From NCBI GenBank assembly GCA_963700425.1, contig CAVOXO010000001.1, positions 1,736,001-1,800,000 of the forward strand: a DNA stretch of 64,000 bases. Reading direction: 5' to 3'. Below, one piece after another: positions 24,088 to 32,496 of the stretch. The position numbers and the translations under genes were made by a program. The notes under the pieces were generated by a model. The model ran no database searches and was not told the origin of the DNA. It saw nothing but the letters and a program-made list of their open reading frames with translations. Every line of letters starts with the position of its first letter. Positions within the stretch are counted from its first letter, which is position 1. Source of the DNA: CAVOXO01 sp963700425 (lineage in GTDB: Bacteria > Actinomycetota > Acidimicrobiia > Acidimicrobiales > Microtrichaceae).

Positions 24088-25691
24088 TCAGTCCCTGGCG
24101 ATTCCGATCCGCTCGATCCACCAGTCGACGATGTCGCTGCGATCGATTCCCCACGATCGGGTCCCGTGGGCCGCGAACCGTGCAGGGTCCATCCCGTCGG
24201 CCATGCACGCTGTTGCCGCGTTCCATTCGGTGACGTCCTGTGGCAGGGGAACCCGGGCGACCTGGCGAGCGGCGAGCTTGAGCGACCCCTCCGACATGGC
24301 TCCACCACCGAACATCCGCAGGGCCCACAGCGCCGCAGGTGGAGCGCACAACGCCGCCGCCATGGCCTGCACACCGATGCCGTCCTCGTCCCCGGCGCCT
24401 TCGGGGTGTGCGGCAGGGTGCACCGAGATGATCGGCGTCAGCGCGACGACGTCACCGTCGGGGTCCGCGACCGCCTCGACGACGCGGGTCTGGGTGGCAA
24501 CGAGAACCTTCGGTTCGGCCGCTGCGGAGAGCCACGCGGACAGTGACGGCGTCTCGGCCGACACGGCGGCCGCATCGACCCACGGCGTGGTCCAGTCGCG
24601 CCTCGCCACCCGGACCGTCATCCGGCCCCACCGATTGACGCCGGCGTCGATCATCGCTGTCGTCACCAACCGACGCGGATCGGAACCGGTGGGAGTCTCG
24701 CTCAGGTGGCCCACGACGCCGTAGTAGTGATCGCGGAAGCCTGCCGATACCGTCGCCACGTCGGCGACACGAGGTCGCTCGCCGACGACGAGATCGAGCT
24801 CCGGGCAACCCTGCAGAGTGGCCCACAGGGGCGACCAGGACCGGGCGACATCGAGCTCGGCGACCGGTACCCGTCCGACCAGGCCCCGTCCCGCCCCGAG
24901 ACGCACGTCGATGTCGCGCCCCGACGACGCGCGCCTCGGCGGAACAGGGGAACGATGACGTCGACCGCGGCGTCGAAGATCCGCCGTCCTGGCCCCCAGA
25001 TGCCGACCATCTCGGCGGCGTCCGCGATCGCGGCGCGAGCCGGACCTGCGTCCCGTGCCGCGCACATCGACCGGGGCAGCACCAGCGATACGACGCCGGA
25101 CTCGGGGACCGACCCGACCGCGGCGACCGCGAACAGGGCGGCGAGGTCGACGTATCCCTTTGCGACGTCTCCGAAGACATCCGACAGCCTGCGGCGCTCC
25201 TCGGCATCGCGAGCCGTTCGACGAGCCAGCTGACTGCGAAACGGCGGATTTCCGACGACGATGTCGGGGCGGTGGCCACCGGGATGGATCCAGGGGCGTC
25301 CATCGAGAGCGTCACGGGTCTCGACGGCCTGGACGTGTGGTGCGGGGACGCCACGGGAACGGGCCCACGTGGCCACCGCGGTCCTGGTTGCCTCGGCTGC
25401 GGCGGGTGACACGTCGACACCGATCAGATGGCTGTCGACGATCTGCTCGGGCGACGCGCCGCGGCGGTAGAGGGCCTCCGCCGCCACGACGAGGAAGACC
25501 CCGCCGCCACACGACGGATCGCAGATGACGGGGAATCCGCCGCCCCACGCATCGAGAGCCGAGTCCACGATGTCGATCGCGACCTCGGCGGGCGTGAAGT
25601 GCGAACCGGCCTTGCGATCTGCCGGCGTGAGAGCGCGTTCATGGCGGAACCCCACCTCGAGCGCCGCCGCGATGTCGGGGTCGATCGCCAC
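24088..25691 (-). pseudogene. N6-adenine DNA methylase-like gene, single frameshift
   Basis: The N-terminal half (GTG 25691) has RHERALTPADRKAGSHFTPA, SAM-binding motif I CDPSCGGGVFLVVAAEAL and catalytic motif NPPF (VVGNPPFRSQ). It then needs to shift at about 24918-24940 into the frame that runs to 24088, with RDIDVRLGAGRGLVGRVPVA, GFRDHYYGVVGHLSE and LALLRMFGGG-type text. Joined length is about 534 codons; the 1,604-nt span fits one missing base. It is an orphan type-I-like/Eco57I-like methylase; no restriction subunit is in the window. Whether it is broken in the cell or by sequence error is open. Confidence 0.75.
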
Positions 25692-25783
25692 GACGACATC
25701 ATGGTGCCACCGACGGCTGTGGTGGCAGTCACGCGACCACGGCGGACACCCGACCCGACCCGGGACCGTGGCAGTGTGTCCGG

Positions 25784-26320
25784 GTGGAATGGACGCGTCA
25801 TGGTACCCGCTCGGTCTACGAGAGCCCTTGGGTGAGCGTCGATCTCGTCGAGGTCGAGCCTCCCGGCGCCGCCCGTTTCGAGCACCATGTGGTGCGCACC
25901 CGACCGGCATCGGGCACCATCGTCGTCGATTCCCGGCGAGGTGTTCTGCTGCTGTGGCGGCACCGCTTCATCACCGACACCTGGGGATTCGAAATCCCTG
26001 CAGGGGGCATCGATCCGGGCGAGACCCCCTCGGCCGCCGCTCGTCGGGAAGTCCGTGAGGAGACCGGGTGGACCGTCGGCAGTGTCGAGCCCCTCGTGGT
26101 GTTCCACCCCTCGAACGGCCTGTCCGACCAGGTCTTCCACATCTTCGTGGGCCGCGATGCAGAGATGAGCGGTCCACCGACCGATCCCCACGAGTCGTCG
26201 CGGATCGAATGGGTTGCCGTTGAGGAGCTCCGGCGGATCATCGCCGACGGCGAGATGCCGGACGGGCTGTCGCTCACCGCGTGCAGCTTCGCCCTGGCGA
26301 CCGGGGTTCTCGTCAGCTGA
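25784..26320 (+). CDS. NUDIX hydrolase (ADP-ribose pyrophosphatase-like)
   Basis: A 178-residue protein with the complete Nudix box GGIDPGETPSAAARREVREE followed by TGW, preceded by the strand WGFEIPA. The overall length and the E-x-P-A-G-G-type start of the box are like ADP-ribose pyrophosphatases, which clear nucleoside diphosphate derivatives using Mg2+. The GTG start at 25784 sits six bases after CAGTGT, possibly a leaderless transcript. It is divergent from the methylase gene and convergent with the DEAD-box helicase. Confidence 0.88.
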   Translation: MEWTRHGTRSVYESPWVSVDLVEVEPPGAARFEHHVVRTRPASGTIVVDSRRGVLLLWRHRFITDTWGFEIPAGGIDPGETPSAAARREVREETGWTVGSVEPLVVFHPSNGLSDQVFHIFVGRDAEMSGPPTDPHESSRIEWVAVEELRRIIADGEMPDGLSLTACSFALATGVLVS

Positions 26321-26350
26321 GCACGCCGGGGCCGGGCCGACGGTCCGGGG

Positions 26351-27511
26351 TCAGAGCGCCGTGGGATCCCATGCGCCGAGATCGTCGAGGCGCTCGTCGT
26401 TGGAGAACATCTCGACCATCGGCGAATCCACCCCGATCCGCTTCTGCAGTCGCTTCACCTCGAGCTCCTGATTCCACAGGATGAACGTGACGACCACCCC
26501 CGAGGTACCGGCCCGGGCGGTCCGGCCCGAACGGTGGAGGTAGGTCTTGTGGTCCACCGGAGGGTCGAAATGGATGACCACGTCGACGTCGTCGATGTGG
26601 AGGCCTCGGGCGGCCACGTCGGTGGCGACCAACGTGGAGATCTTTCCCTCGCCGAACTGGGCAAGGGAGCGCTCTCGAACGTTCTGCCTCAGGTCGCCGT
26701 GAATGGCCGCGGCCGACACGCCCTCATCGGTGAGCTTCGCCTCGAGGCGGTCGGTGCCGTGCTTCGTGGCACAGAAGATCATCGTCCGTCGGGAGTTCTT
26801 GGCGATCGTGGCGGCGACCTTCACCCGATCCATCTCATGGACGATCAGGAAGCGATGCTTCATCTGGTCGACGGTCACCGTGGGCGACTCCACCTCGTGC
26901 ATGACCGGATCGGTCTGGTACCGCTGAACCAGGCTGTCGACGACACCGTCGAGCGTCGCGGAGAACAGAAGCGTCTGATGAGTGGCTTCGATGTTGCGGA
27001 GAATCCACTCGACCTGGGGGAGGAACCCCATGTCGGCCATGCGGTCGGCCTCGTCGATGACGACCCGCACGACGTCGTTGACGTCGAGCGCCTTGCGGTC
27101 GATCAGATCGATCGCCCTCCCCGGGGTGCAGACGACCAGATCCAGGCCTTTCTCGAGCGCGGCGATCTGTTTCTCGATCGGATCGCCCCCGTAGATCGCA
27201 CCGACCTTCAGACCGACGGCCTCGCCGAGCGGAGCCAACTCGTCACGCACCTGGGTGGCCAGTTCGCGAGTCGGAACCATGCACAGGGCGGTGGGACGTC
27301 GCGGGGCCGCCTTGGGAAGGTCCTGGAGCACGGGCAGCCCGAACGCCAGCGTCTTGCCGGACCCGGTTTTGGCCTTGCCGCAGACATCACGGCCCGCCAG
27401 AGCGTCGGCGATCGCCAGGTTCTGGATGGCGAAGGGACTCGTGATGCCGTTCTTCTCGAGAATCTGCACGAACTGGGGGGCCACGCCGAGCGCGGCGAAT
27501 GAAGTAGTCAT
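26351..27511 (-). CDS. DEAD-box ATP-dependent RNA helicase
   Basis: A 386-residue two-domain helicase lacking a C-terminal tail. Motifs in order: Q motif (SPFAIQNLAI), I AKTGSGKT (47-54), Ia PTRELA, Ib TPGR, II DEAD, III SAT, IV MIFCATK, V ATDVAARGLHID, VI HRSGRTARAG. It unwinds RNA, likely in ribosome assembly or cold adaptation as in RhlE-type proteins. ATG 27511 was chosen; the frame extends upstream without protein-like sequence. The divergent serine hydrolase starts 63 bp away. Confidence 0.93.
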   Translation of the reverse strand: MTTSFAALGVAPQFVQILEKNGITSPFAIQNLAIADALAGRDVCGKAKTGSGKTLAFGLPVLQDLPKAAPRRPTALCMVPTRELATQVRDELAPLGEAVGLKVGAIYGGDPIEKQIAALEKGLDLVVCTPGRAIDLIDRKALDVNDVVRVVIDEADRMADMGFLPQVEWILRNIEATHQTLLFSATLDGVVDSLVQRYQTDPVMHEVESPTVTVDQMKHRFLIVHEMDRVKVAATIAKNSRRTMIFCATKHGTDRLEAKLTDEGVSAAAIHGDLRQNVRERSLAQFGEGKISTLVATDVAARGLHIDDVDVVIHFDPPVDHKTYLHRSGRTARAGTSGVVVTFILWNQELEVKRLQKRIGVDSPMVEMFSNDERLDDLGAWDPTAL

Positions 27512-27574
27512 GATCGTCGTACCATTGTGACGCCAGGCTACTCCGACGGAGGTCTCTCCCCCTAAGGTGCCCAC

Positions 27575-28423
27575 GTGAGCGCCGGAGTGGGGTCCGTCGA
27601 CGAACTTCTGACTCGATGGCCCGGAAGCCCGCCATCGGTCGTCGTCGTGGATCGGACCGGCCCCGTCGCGTCGTGGGGAGACGTCGATCGGGTCGTCCCC
27701 CTGGCATCGGTGACCAAACCTCTCGTCGCCACCGCGGTCTGGGTCGGCGTCGAAGAGGGGTCGGTGTCACTCGACGACCCCGTCACCCACCCGAATGTGC
27801 CCGAGCCCTTCGGCCTCCGGCACCTCCTCGCGCACGCGTCGGGGCTCGGGCCCGAGGTCGACGATCCCATCATCGCGCCGGAGAGCCGACGCATCTACTC
27901 CAACGCCGGATTCGAGCTGATCGATGCGACCCTGGCCGCCGCGACCGGCTTCGACACCCGCGACTACCTCCGATGCGGCGTACTCGAACCGCTGGGGATG
28001 ACCCGCACCGCCCTCGACGGAAGCGCGGCGCACGGTGCCGTGGGGACCGCCTCCGACCTGGCGCGATGGGCGCACGAGATGATGGAGCCGACGATCATCC
28101 ACCGGGACACCGCCGCGATGGCCTCGACCATCGCGTATCCCCGGCTCGACGGAGTTCTGCCCGGGTTCGGACAGCAACGCCCCAACCCGTGGGGCCTCGG
28201 CGTCGAGGTTCGGGGGCACAAATCCCCCCACTGGACCTCACCGCTCAACAGTCCCGCGACGTTCGGGCACTTCGGCAGGTCAGGGGCTCTCGTCTGGATC
28301 GACCCCGTCATCGGCCTCGGGCTCGTCGCCGTCGGTGACGCCCCCTTCGGAGAGTGGGCCGTCGAGCTCTGGCCCCGCATCGGAACCCGCGTCATCGAGG
28401 GCTGGGGCCGTCGCCTGGGCTGA
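27575..28423 (+). CDS. beta-lactamase-family serine hydrolase
   Basis: A 282-residue penicillin-binding-protein-like hydrolase without signal peptide. The active site shows S45-V-T-K48, the YSN triad (RRIYSNAGFEL, about 108-110) and the C-terminal FGHFGRSG replacing KTG. Such proteins are cytoplasmic esterases or peptidases; the substrate is unknown. GTG 27575 follows TAAGGT by six bases, which suggests leaderless translation. Its last 144 bp overlap the end of lgt on the other strand. Confidence 0.88.
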   Translation: MSAGVGSVDELLTRWPGSPPSVVVVDRTGPVASWGDVDRVVPLASVTKPLVATAVWVGVEEGSVSLDDPVTHPNVPEPFGLRHLLAHASGLGPEVDDPIIAPESRRIYSNAGFELIDATLAAATGFDTRDYLRCGVLEPLGMTRTALDGSAAHGAVGTASDLARWAHEMMEPTIIHRDTAAMASTIAYPRLDGVLPGFGQQRPNPWGLGVEVRGHKSPHWTSPLNSPATFGHFGRSGALVWIDPVIGLGLVAVGDAPFGEWAVELWPRIGTRVIEGWGRRLG

Positions 28424-29275
28424 TTCCGGCCACGGAAGTTGGGCCCGACGGGCAGCCGTGCTCTCCTCGCTGTCGCGGAATCCGCCGATGAAGAACCAGG
28501 CCACGCCGCCCACGATTGCCACGATGCTCATCACGGTGTTGACGCGCAGCCCGCCGATTTCCGAGGCCACATCGATGCGGAACGACTCCACCCACAGGCG
28601 ACCGAGTCCGTAGCCCGCTACATAGAGCGGGAACAGCTTTCCGGCCTTCAGCTTCTTGGTTCGGCCGACGGCGAGCAGCACAGCGATGAGGCCGAGGTTC
28701 CACAGCGCCTCGTAGAGAAAGGTCGGATGGAACGTCACCGAGTCTGCGTACTGCCCGAGCGGACGGTAGACGGGGTCGATCTCGAGGCCCCAGGGAAGCG
28801 TCGTGGGCCTGCCGTAGAGCTCCTGGTTGAACCAATTGCCCAGACGCCCGACCGCCTGGGCCAGCGGGATGGAGACGGCCGCAGCGTCGAGTCCGTCGGG
28901 TACGTCGACCTTGTAGTGCCGGGCGGCGAGGTAGCCGACGAAGAACCCGAGCGCGATGCCGCCGGGTATCCCCAGGCCGCCTTCCCAGATGTAGAACGCG
29001 TCGGGGAAGAGCGATCGTTCGCATTTGGGGGTCCCACAGTAGAGCCGGTTGTAGTCGGTGATGACGTGATAGATCCGGGCGCCGATCAACCCGGCGGGAA
29101 TGGCCCAGATGACGATGTCGGACACCAGGTCGGGATCGTGTCCGGCGGCCCGGTACTGCCGGCGCGCCATCCAGACGGCCGACGCGGCCGCCAGCGCGAT
29201 CATGATTCCGTACCAACGCACTCCGAGAAGCGGGAAGACGTTGGAGGAGGGACTCGGTATCGACGCGATCAGCAC
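28280..29275 (-). CDS. lgt: prolipoprotein diacylglyceryl transferase
   Basis: A 331-residue integral membrane enzyme that transfers diacylglycerol to the lipobox cysteine of prelipoproteins. Seen: multiple membrane segments, GGLGIPGGIALGFFVGYLAAR, the Lgt signature GRLGNWFNQELYGRPT, HPTFLYEALWN and GLGRLWVESFRID. The C-terminal 55 residues are an acidic low-complexity tail (DDAGSDAGPELDGPLSEGG), and this is the part antisense to the serine hydrolase. GTG 29275 is the start. Many lipoproteins in this window are its likely substrates. Confidence 0.95.
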   Translation of the reverse strand: MLIASIPSPSSNVFPLLGVRWYGIMIALAAASAVWMARRQYRAAGHDPDLVSDIVIWAIPAGLIGARIYHVITDYNRLYCGTPKCERSLFPDAFYIWEGGLGIPGGIALGFFVGYLAARHYKVDVPDGLDAAAVSIPLAQAVGRLGNWFNQELYGRPTTLPWGLEIDPVYRPLGQYADSVTFHPTFLYEALWNLGLIAVLLAVGRTKKLKAGKLFPLYVAGYGLGRLWVESFRIDVASEIGGLRVNTVMSIVAIVGGVAWFFIGGFRDSEESTAARRAQLPWPESAQATAPALDDAGSDAGPELDGPLSEGGVTDGDEPEADDGVDPDESP

Positions 29276-29345
29276 GACAACTCCACGGTGCGGACGAGAA
29301 CGGCGAGCCTAGAGTCCGTCGACGCTCGACACAGGGATCGGCGGG

Positions 29346-30080
29346 TCATCCGCCACCGGCGGGAACGACGCCGTCTGCGCCGGGCTCCTCGGGGGCGGTG
29401 AGCGGCGTCGATTCGGGGTCGGGAACCGTCGTCGTCGCCGACGACGAGTCGAACGCGCCCGGATACTTGGGAAGATCCAGGAGCGGATCGAGGTCGTCCA
29501 CGTCCATGCACTTTCCCATCAGCTCCGCTACTCGACGACCCAGCTCCTGGGGTCCTTCGAGCACCTCCGGTTCGACCCCGTCGACCAGGGATTCGACATA
29601 CACCCGGGTCAACCCCTCGCTCTCGATTCCCCGCGTGAGGCACTCCGCCGAGGACAGCGGCGTCTTCGAGTACGAGGACATCATCTCGAGCAGACCTCGG
29701 CTGACATCGATGCAGCCCGACAGGATGTTGACCGTCGCGCTCCGTTCGGCAGGCTCGTAGGCGAGGACCAATCGACCATCGTCGGGGTCGTATCCCATGG
29801 CGATGAGACGGTTCGCTCCGAACCGCTCGACCAACCGAGTGGCGGCACAGTCGGCTTCGGCGTCGGTCGGAACCCACAGATTCAGGTTGTCGTCGACGCG
29901 GGTCATGTGGTCGCGGAACGACGCCGCAATGCCCTCGTCGGTCAAGGGGTAGGCGGCAGCGACCTCGTCGCCCGAGGCCCCTGATGCGGAATCGTCCACC
30001 TTCGACGCGGTGCAGGCTGCTGACGCGACCGCCATCAGCACCGATGCCGCGACGAGGAGCGACCGTCGACCCACGAACAT
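29346..30080 (-). CDS. lipoprotein of unknown function
   Basis: A 244-residue protein with signal MFVGRRSLLVAASVLMAVAS and lipobox SAAC. The mature part contains ADCAATRLVERFGANRLIAM, CIDVSRGLLEMM, AECLTRGIESEGL and a Cys in GKCMDVDD, i.e. four cysteines in regularly spaced helical segments, then a Thr/Pro/Glu-rich tail. This layout is common among actinobacterial secreted proteins with no known role. It lies downstream of lgt-facing DNA and next to carD but is not clearly in an operon. Confidence 0.8.
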   Translation of the reverse strand: MFVGRRSLLVAASVLMAVASAACTASKVDDSASGASGDEVAAAYPLTDEGIAASFRDHMTRVDDNLNLWVPTDAEADCAATRLVERFGANRLIAMGYDPDDGRLVLAYEPAERSATVNILSGCIDVSRGLLEMMSSYSKTPLSSAECLTRGIESEGLTRVYVESLVDGVEPEVLEGPQELGRRVAELMGKCMDVDDLDPLLDLPKYPGAFDSSSATTTVPDPESTPLTAPEEPGADGVVPAGGG

Positions 30081-30135
30081 CGGCTGCAGTGTAGAGGTGG
30101 GCCGGGCCGGTCGAAGGGCAGGGGCCCGCCGTGGT

Positions 30136-30612
30136 TCAGGAGAGAGTCGCCTCGACGCGATCGAGCGCCTCGTCCTCGGGCACGTCGAGCGCGAAGCTCA
30201 GTTCCGACACGAGGACCGAACGGGCCTTCACGAACATCGACTTCTCGCCCGCGGACAGACCCTTGGCCTGGTCTCGCAGAGCCAGGTTCCTGACGACCTC
30301 GGCCACCTGGTAGACGTCGCCCGACTTGAGCTTCTCCTGGTGGTTCTTGAACCGACGGCTCCAGTTGGCGGGTTCGCGGATGTCCTTCTTGCCGAGCAGT
30401 TCGAAGAGATCCTGTACCTCTTCGTTGCCGATCGGTGGCCGCATCCCGACCTCTTCGGCCTTGTCGACCGGAACCGACAACATCAGATCACCGTGAGCCA
30501 TCTGCAAGACGAGGTAGTCGGTCTTCTCGCCCTCGTACTCACGCGAGTCGCGTCGAACGACGATGGCCGCACCGTGGTGCGGGTAGACAACGCGATCTCC
30601 GACATCGAACAA
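30136..30612 (-). CDS. carD: CarD-family RNA polymerase-binding regulator
   Basis: A 158-residue protein starting FDVGDRVVYPHHGAAIVV, the CarD Tudor-like RNA polymerase interaction domain, followed by the helical DNA-binding part with RFKNHQEKLKSGDVYQVAEV and the conserved Trp in EPANWSRRF. CarD stabilises open complexes at rRNA and other promoters. The start is TTG at 30612, nine bases after GAGGAG; no ATG or GTG is nearby. A TTG start for a regulator may keep its level low. Confidence 0.94.
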   Translation of the reverse strand: MFDVGDRVVYPHHGAAIVVRRDSREYEGEKTDYLVLQMAHGDLMLSVPVDKAEEVGMRPPIGNEEVQDLFELLGKKDIREPANWSRRFKNHQEKLKSGDVYQVAEVVRNLALRDQAKGLSAGEKSMFVKARSVLVSELSFALDVPEDEALDRVEATLS

Positions 30613-30728
30613 GGTGCCAACTCCTCAGCTCAGTGGCATGTACTGATGCCGAGAATGCCACGCATCAGAGCCGGCGGCCAATCATTCAGAGTGACGCCTG
30701 ACACTGCGGCCCCGGCTCGAGTCGCCGG

Positions 30729-31556
30729 TCAGATGACGAAGGCCATCGTGGTGACGACCTGTTCGCCGATATCCCGATCGCCCTCGATCGTGACGGAACC
30801 GGAGGCCAGGAGCCCATGGGGGTCGACGCGACCCCCGCACAAGGCCGCGAACTCGCCCACTCCACAGGCAATGGTGACGGTGGGATCGGGCACCGCGGAA
30901 TCGGCGAGGTGGGCACGACCCTCGACCACGACGTCGAAACGCCGCTCGATCGGGCCGGTCACCACGAAGGCGACCGATGTTCCCTCGGCGACACCCGCCT
31001 TCTTCCCCACCGCGTACCCGAGTGCCGTGGACATCTCATCGAGGCTGCGATGGACCACGCGGGGCTCCATACCGCCCGGCCGACCGACCGCGGCGCGCAT
31101 GTCCAGTTCGTGCATCCAGCAGTCGAAGACCCGGATGCGCATGAACCGCCCATAGGAATCCTGTCCCGCCGGCGTCCACGTCTCCTCCGCGAAATCAGCC
31201 TCGTCCATCGCCTCGAGTGCCGCGAGCCTGGCCGAGGTGACGCTCAGGAACTCCTCGAGGATCTCGTGTCCGGGACGTCCACGCCGGCGCTCCACCGACA
31301 CCTCGTTGAACCGCCCCACGTCGTTTCGGACGTGAGCCGCGTCAGGTAGGTCGGTTGATGGGTCGCCGGCACCACTGAGCATCAACTCCGTTCCGATCAT
31401 GTGCGAGACCACGTCCCGGACCGTCCAGCCGGGGCATCGGGTGTCACGGCCCCAGTCCGTTTCGGTGAGCCCGGCACCGAGCTCACCGATCGACGCCCAC
31501 ACCGAGCGGAGATCCTCGATGAGGCCGTCCTTGTCGAGGTCGGCGGAAGCGGTCAT
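30729..31556 (-). CDS. DinB-like/maleylpyruvate isomerase-type protein
   Basis: A 275-residue protein. The N-terminal four-helix bundle has RCPGWTVRDVVSHMIGTELM and the later FDCWMHELDMRAAVG, whose three His residues (SHMIG, MHELDMR) match the metal site of mycothiol-dependent DinB/MDMPI enzymes. The C-terminal 100 residues resemble an SCP2-like beta domain. It may use mycothiol as cofactor; the substrate is unknown. ATG or near-start at 31556; it is divergent from the GNAT gene. Confidence 0.85.
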   Translation of the reverse strand: MTASADLDKDGLIEDLRSVWASIGELGAGLTETDWGRDTRCPGWTVRDVVSHMIGTELMLSGAGDPSTDLPDAAHVRNDVGRFNEVSVERRRGRPGHEILEEFLSVTSARLAALEAMDEADFAEETWTPAGQDSYGRFMRIRVFDCWMHELDMRAAVGRPGGMEPRVVHRSLDEMSTALGYAVGKKAGVAEGTSVAFVVTGPIERRFDVVVEGRAHLADSAVPDPTVTIACGVGEFAALCGGRVDPHGLLASGSVTIEGDRDIGEQVVTTMAFVI

Positions 31557-31640
31557 GTTGCATCTCGATTCTTTTCGGTCACACTGGTACAGAAGGTTCT
31601 AGCCGACGATCGGCTGGGGCACGTCCGTGGGCACCCATTC

Positions 31641-32483
31641 ATGACCATCCGACCTGCAGACGACTCCGACGTCGAGGCCATCGCCGACCTGCTCGCCGAC
31701 GGACGCGTCCGTCAACAGGCGTGGGACCCCGACTTCTGGGCCATCGCGCCAGATGCCCGCCAGGTGCACCCGATGTTCCTGTCGATGGTGGTGTGCCACG
31801 GGGCCACGATCGCACGGGTCCACGATGGACCGGGCGCCGGGCCCGACGCCGTCGCGATCGCCACGCCACTCTCCGATGCGTCCAACGGCAGGGGCATGGC
31901 GTGGGTCATCGACGATTTCGCAGTGTCCCGCGTCCATGACTGGGGACGACTCGGCCCGCCTCTCCTGGCCGCGATCGCGGGGCGGGCCCGGTCGCTCGGG
32001 GGCCAGTGGCTCGTCGTGGGGTGCCCTCACCTCGACAGGGACCGATCGGAGATGCTGGCGTCCGCGGGGTTCGAGATCGACGGATGGTACCGACACCTTC
32101 GCCACGGCGCACCGACGACGGCGCCCGAGATTCCCGGGCCCGAGTCGGAGGATCTCCCGCTCCCCGTTCTTCACGGCATGCTTCCGGTCTTGGCGGATGC
32201 CGAACCCGTCGTGGGGGATCGCGCCGCAGGGCGCCGAACCGGCCCGTTGGCCGCTCCACCGGTGTACCGGCCCGGCGGGACGACCACCCTCGTCGACAGC
32301 GTCGCGGCGGTTGACGCATCGGCGGTCGACGGATTCATCGAACGACTCGAATCGGACAGCCGGGACCGGGGCGATGTCGGGCTGCTGGTGGTGGCGGGCC
32401 CTGCCCAGCCAGCGCTCGACCGTACTCTCGATCGGCGGGGCTACGGCCGCCTCATCGACTGGTGGGCGCTGCGGTTGTGCTGA
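31641..32483 (+). CDS. GNAT N-acetyltransferase-like protein
   Basis: A 280-residue protein starting MTIRPADDSDVEAIADLLAD, typical of GNAT domains. The acceptor/cofactor region is WVIDDFAVSRVHDWGRLGPPLLA followed by GGQWLVVGCPHLDRD and ASAGFEIDGWYRHL. The C-terminal half looks like a second, degenerate GNAT repeat (GDVGLLVVAGP, RRGYGRLIDWW). Substrate unknown. It ends 13 bp before the end of nrdJ on the opposite strand when the nrdJ frameshift is corrected. Confidence 0.75.
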   Translation: MTIRPADDSDVEAIADLLADGRVRQQAWDPDFWAIAPDARQVHPMFLSMVVCHGATIARVHDGPGAGPDAVAIATPLSDASNGRGMAWVIDDFAVSRVHDWGRLGPPLLAAIAGRARSLGGQWLVVGCPHLDRDRSEMLASAGFEIDGWYRHLRHGAPTTAPEIPGPESEDLPLPVLHGMLPVLADAEPVVGDRAAGRRTGPLAAPPVYRPGGTTTLVDSVAAVDASAVDGFIERLESDSRDRGDVGLLVVAGPAQPALDRTLDRRGYGRLIDWWALRLC

Positions 32484-32496
32484 ACGGCCTCACCAC

